Both the position numbers and the translations under genes were made by a program. DNA of 43,383 bases from Ruminococcus sp. (GTDB lineage Bacteria > Bacillota > Clostridia > Oscillospirales > Ruminococcaceae), in assembly GCA_017471405.1 (NCBI GenBank), contig JAFUTK010000067.1:1-43383 (forward strand), written 5' to 3'. Positions within the stretch are counted from its first letter, which is position 1. Every line of letters begins with the position of its first letter. Below, piece after piece: positions 42,557-43,383 of the stretch. The notes under the pieces are model-generated. The model did no database searches, was not told the origin of the DNA, and was given only the letters and a program-made list of their open reading frames with translations.

Positions 42557-43383
42557 TCATTTATGTCCTTTCCGTTGACCGCTGCGCGGTTCTTTCTGAT
42601 GATGATGACGGTGACCACAGCACCCACAGCCACGGCTGCCGCCGCTATGCCGACTATGAGCCATACGTTTGTACCGTCATTCTCTTTTTCCTCTGCGGCG
42701 GGAGCCTGCACCTCCACCGCTTTCAGATAATGATATTTTTTTGCGCGGATAGTCTTATCCAGCACCTCGGCGATGACCTTGTGGCCATCGGCGTTGGGGT
42801 GAATATCTATGAGCTCTATCCTTGTCAGCTCCTCGGCCTTGCCGTCAAAGTCGGGGGCAACGTCACATACGGTGTAGCCGCCGTCGGCGTCCCCGGCGTG
42901 GAGCTTGATGGCCTCGTCCAGCTTGGCTATCTTTTCCTGAGCTATTGAGGCTATGCCCGGCACCTTCTTGAAGCCTTGGAAGGGGTCGTAGAGAGTCTGG
43001 ATAATCAGCTCGCCCTTGGCTCTGCCCTTTATGTAGCCGGCTATGGCCTTGATGTTGCTGTCGAACACCGCCAGGTTTTCGTCTAGCTTGTCTTTCAGGT
43101 CGCCGAAGGAGGCGGCCATCTTGACGATGTCGGTAATGCCGATGTCGCCGCTGCCGATGCCCACTCCAATGTCCTTAAGGGTATCCCACAGAGCATCCAG
43201 CAGATCGTTTCCGCCTATGGAGATGACGATGCAGTCAAACCCCGCTATATCCGCATCGAACTTTCCGGAGTTGAGTGCGGAGAGCAGCTCGGTGGAGGTT
43301 TGTCCGTCCACCGCCACGTTTTTCAGGTTAAAGCCGCAGTCGGCGGGGAGCTCGGCTTCGTAGCGCTTCTTTAATATATTTGC
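42553..43383 (-). CDS. SGNH/GDSL hydrolase with C-terminal membrane anchor (5' end outside the window)
   Basis: The frame is open to the window edge, so the N-terminus, including the block I catalytic Ser (GDS), is missing. Visible are GQTSTELLSAL, the block III motif ISIGGNDLLDALWD with the oxyanion Asn, YDPFQGFKKVPGIAS, and block V IDIHPNADGHKVIAEVL with the catalytic Asp and His. This is an SGNH esterase/lipase fold, probably extracytoplasmic. It is followed by a linker and one membrane segment (VWLIVGIAAAAVAVGAVVTVIII) with a basic cytosolic tail RKNRAAVNG, so it is anchored by its C-terminus, with no LPxTG sorting motif. The substrate (polysaccharide acetyl groups or lipids) is unknown. 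It overlaps the PIN-like gene. Confidence 0.88.
   Translation of the reverse strand, partial: ANILKKRYEAELPADCGFNLKNVAVDGQTSTELLSALNSGKFDADIAGFDCIVISIGGNDLLDALWDTLKDIGVGIGSGDIGITDIVKMAASFGDLKDKLDENLAVFDSNIKAIAGYIKGRAKGELIIQTLYDPFQGFKKVPGIASIAQEKIAKLDEAIKLHAGDADGGYTVCDVAPDFDGKAEELTRIELIDIHPNADGHKVIAEVLDKTIRAKKYHYLKAVEVQAPAAEEKENDGTNVWLIVGIAAAAVAVGAVVTVIIIRKNRAAVNGKDINE

Overview
The window looks like chromosomal DNA of an anaerobic Gram-positive gut-type Clostridia, most likely a Ruminococcus-like member of the Oscillospiraceae. The signs are strong GGAGG ribosome binding sites, TTGACA/TATAAT promoters with 17-bp spacers (several with a TGTGN -16 box), an oxygen-sensitive class III ribonucleotide reductase, FucO, lipoproteins with LTAC/MTAC lipoboxes, and no outer-membrane genes. 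It is mostly core chromosome. I see no prophage, CRISPR array or integrated plasmid. The genus is inferred from gene style only.

Layout. 1-2.7 kb: a lone GlmU-like nucleotidyltransferase domain, then two tandem paralogous membrane proteins, the first cut by a TAG where its twin has CAG. 2.8-7.4 kb: the str cluster rpsL-rpsG-fusA-tuf. 7.5-13 kb: an AsnB relative without the glutaminase nucleophile, then nrdG, a DUF554 membrane protein and nrdD on the minus strand. NrdD ends without its glycyl-radical motif, and its promoter carries candidate NrdR boxes. 13-22.8 kb: a polyprenyl-phosphate sugar transferase, a flavodoxin lipoprotein, DUF1653, an EAL phosphodiesterase, glpK, radA and a SUKH (SMI1/KNR4) protein. 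23-28 kb: an OB-fold protein, serC-serA, an acidic-tailed membrane protein and fucO. 28-31 kb: a three-gene ExbB/TolQ-ExbD/TolR-like cassette and a membrane-linked metallophosphoesterase. 31-31.5 kb: tRNA-Val, -Asp, -Phe and -Gly. 31.7-35.9 kb: ilvB, a lipoprotein gene, ilvN and ilvC. 36.2-40.8 kb: a DUF3592 protein, then ruvC-ruvA-RAYT-ruvB-MFS read right to left. 40.8-43.4 kb: a YfcE-type phosphoesterase, a PIN/NYN-like protein with a duplicated C-terminal domain, and the 3' part of a membrane-anchored SGNH hydrolase.

Most interesting: (1) a REP-associated tyrosine transposase (RAYT) gene sits between ruvA and ruvB and contains two GGCGGCTA-N-TAGCCGCC palindromes. The same window has several intergenic copies of a two-hairpin element (a small GC hairpin, then TCGG, then a long CGGAAAA...CTCCC stem), so an enzyme-plus-palindrome (REP/RAYT-like) system is plausible. 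(2) A second family of larger hairpin repeats lies at 27.9 and 36.0 kb. (3) A compact ion-motor-like cassette occurs in an apparently monoderm bacterium. (4) Two central enzymes, NrdD and the AsnB-like protein, lack a residue considered catalytic.
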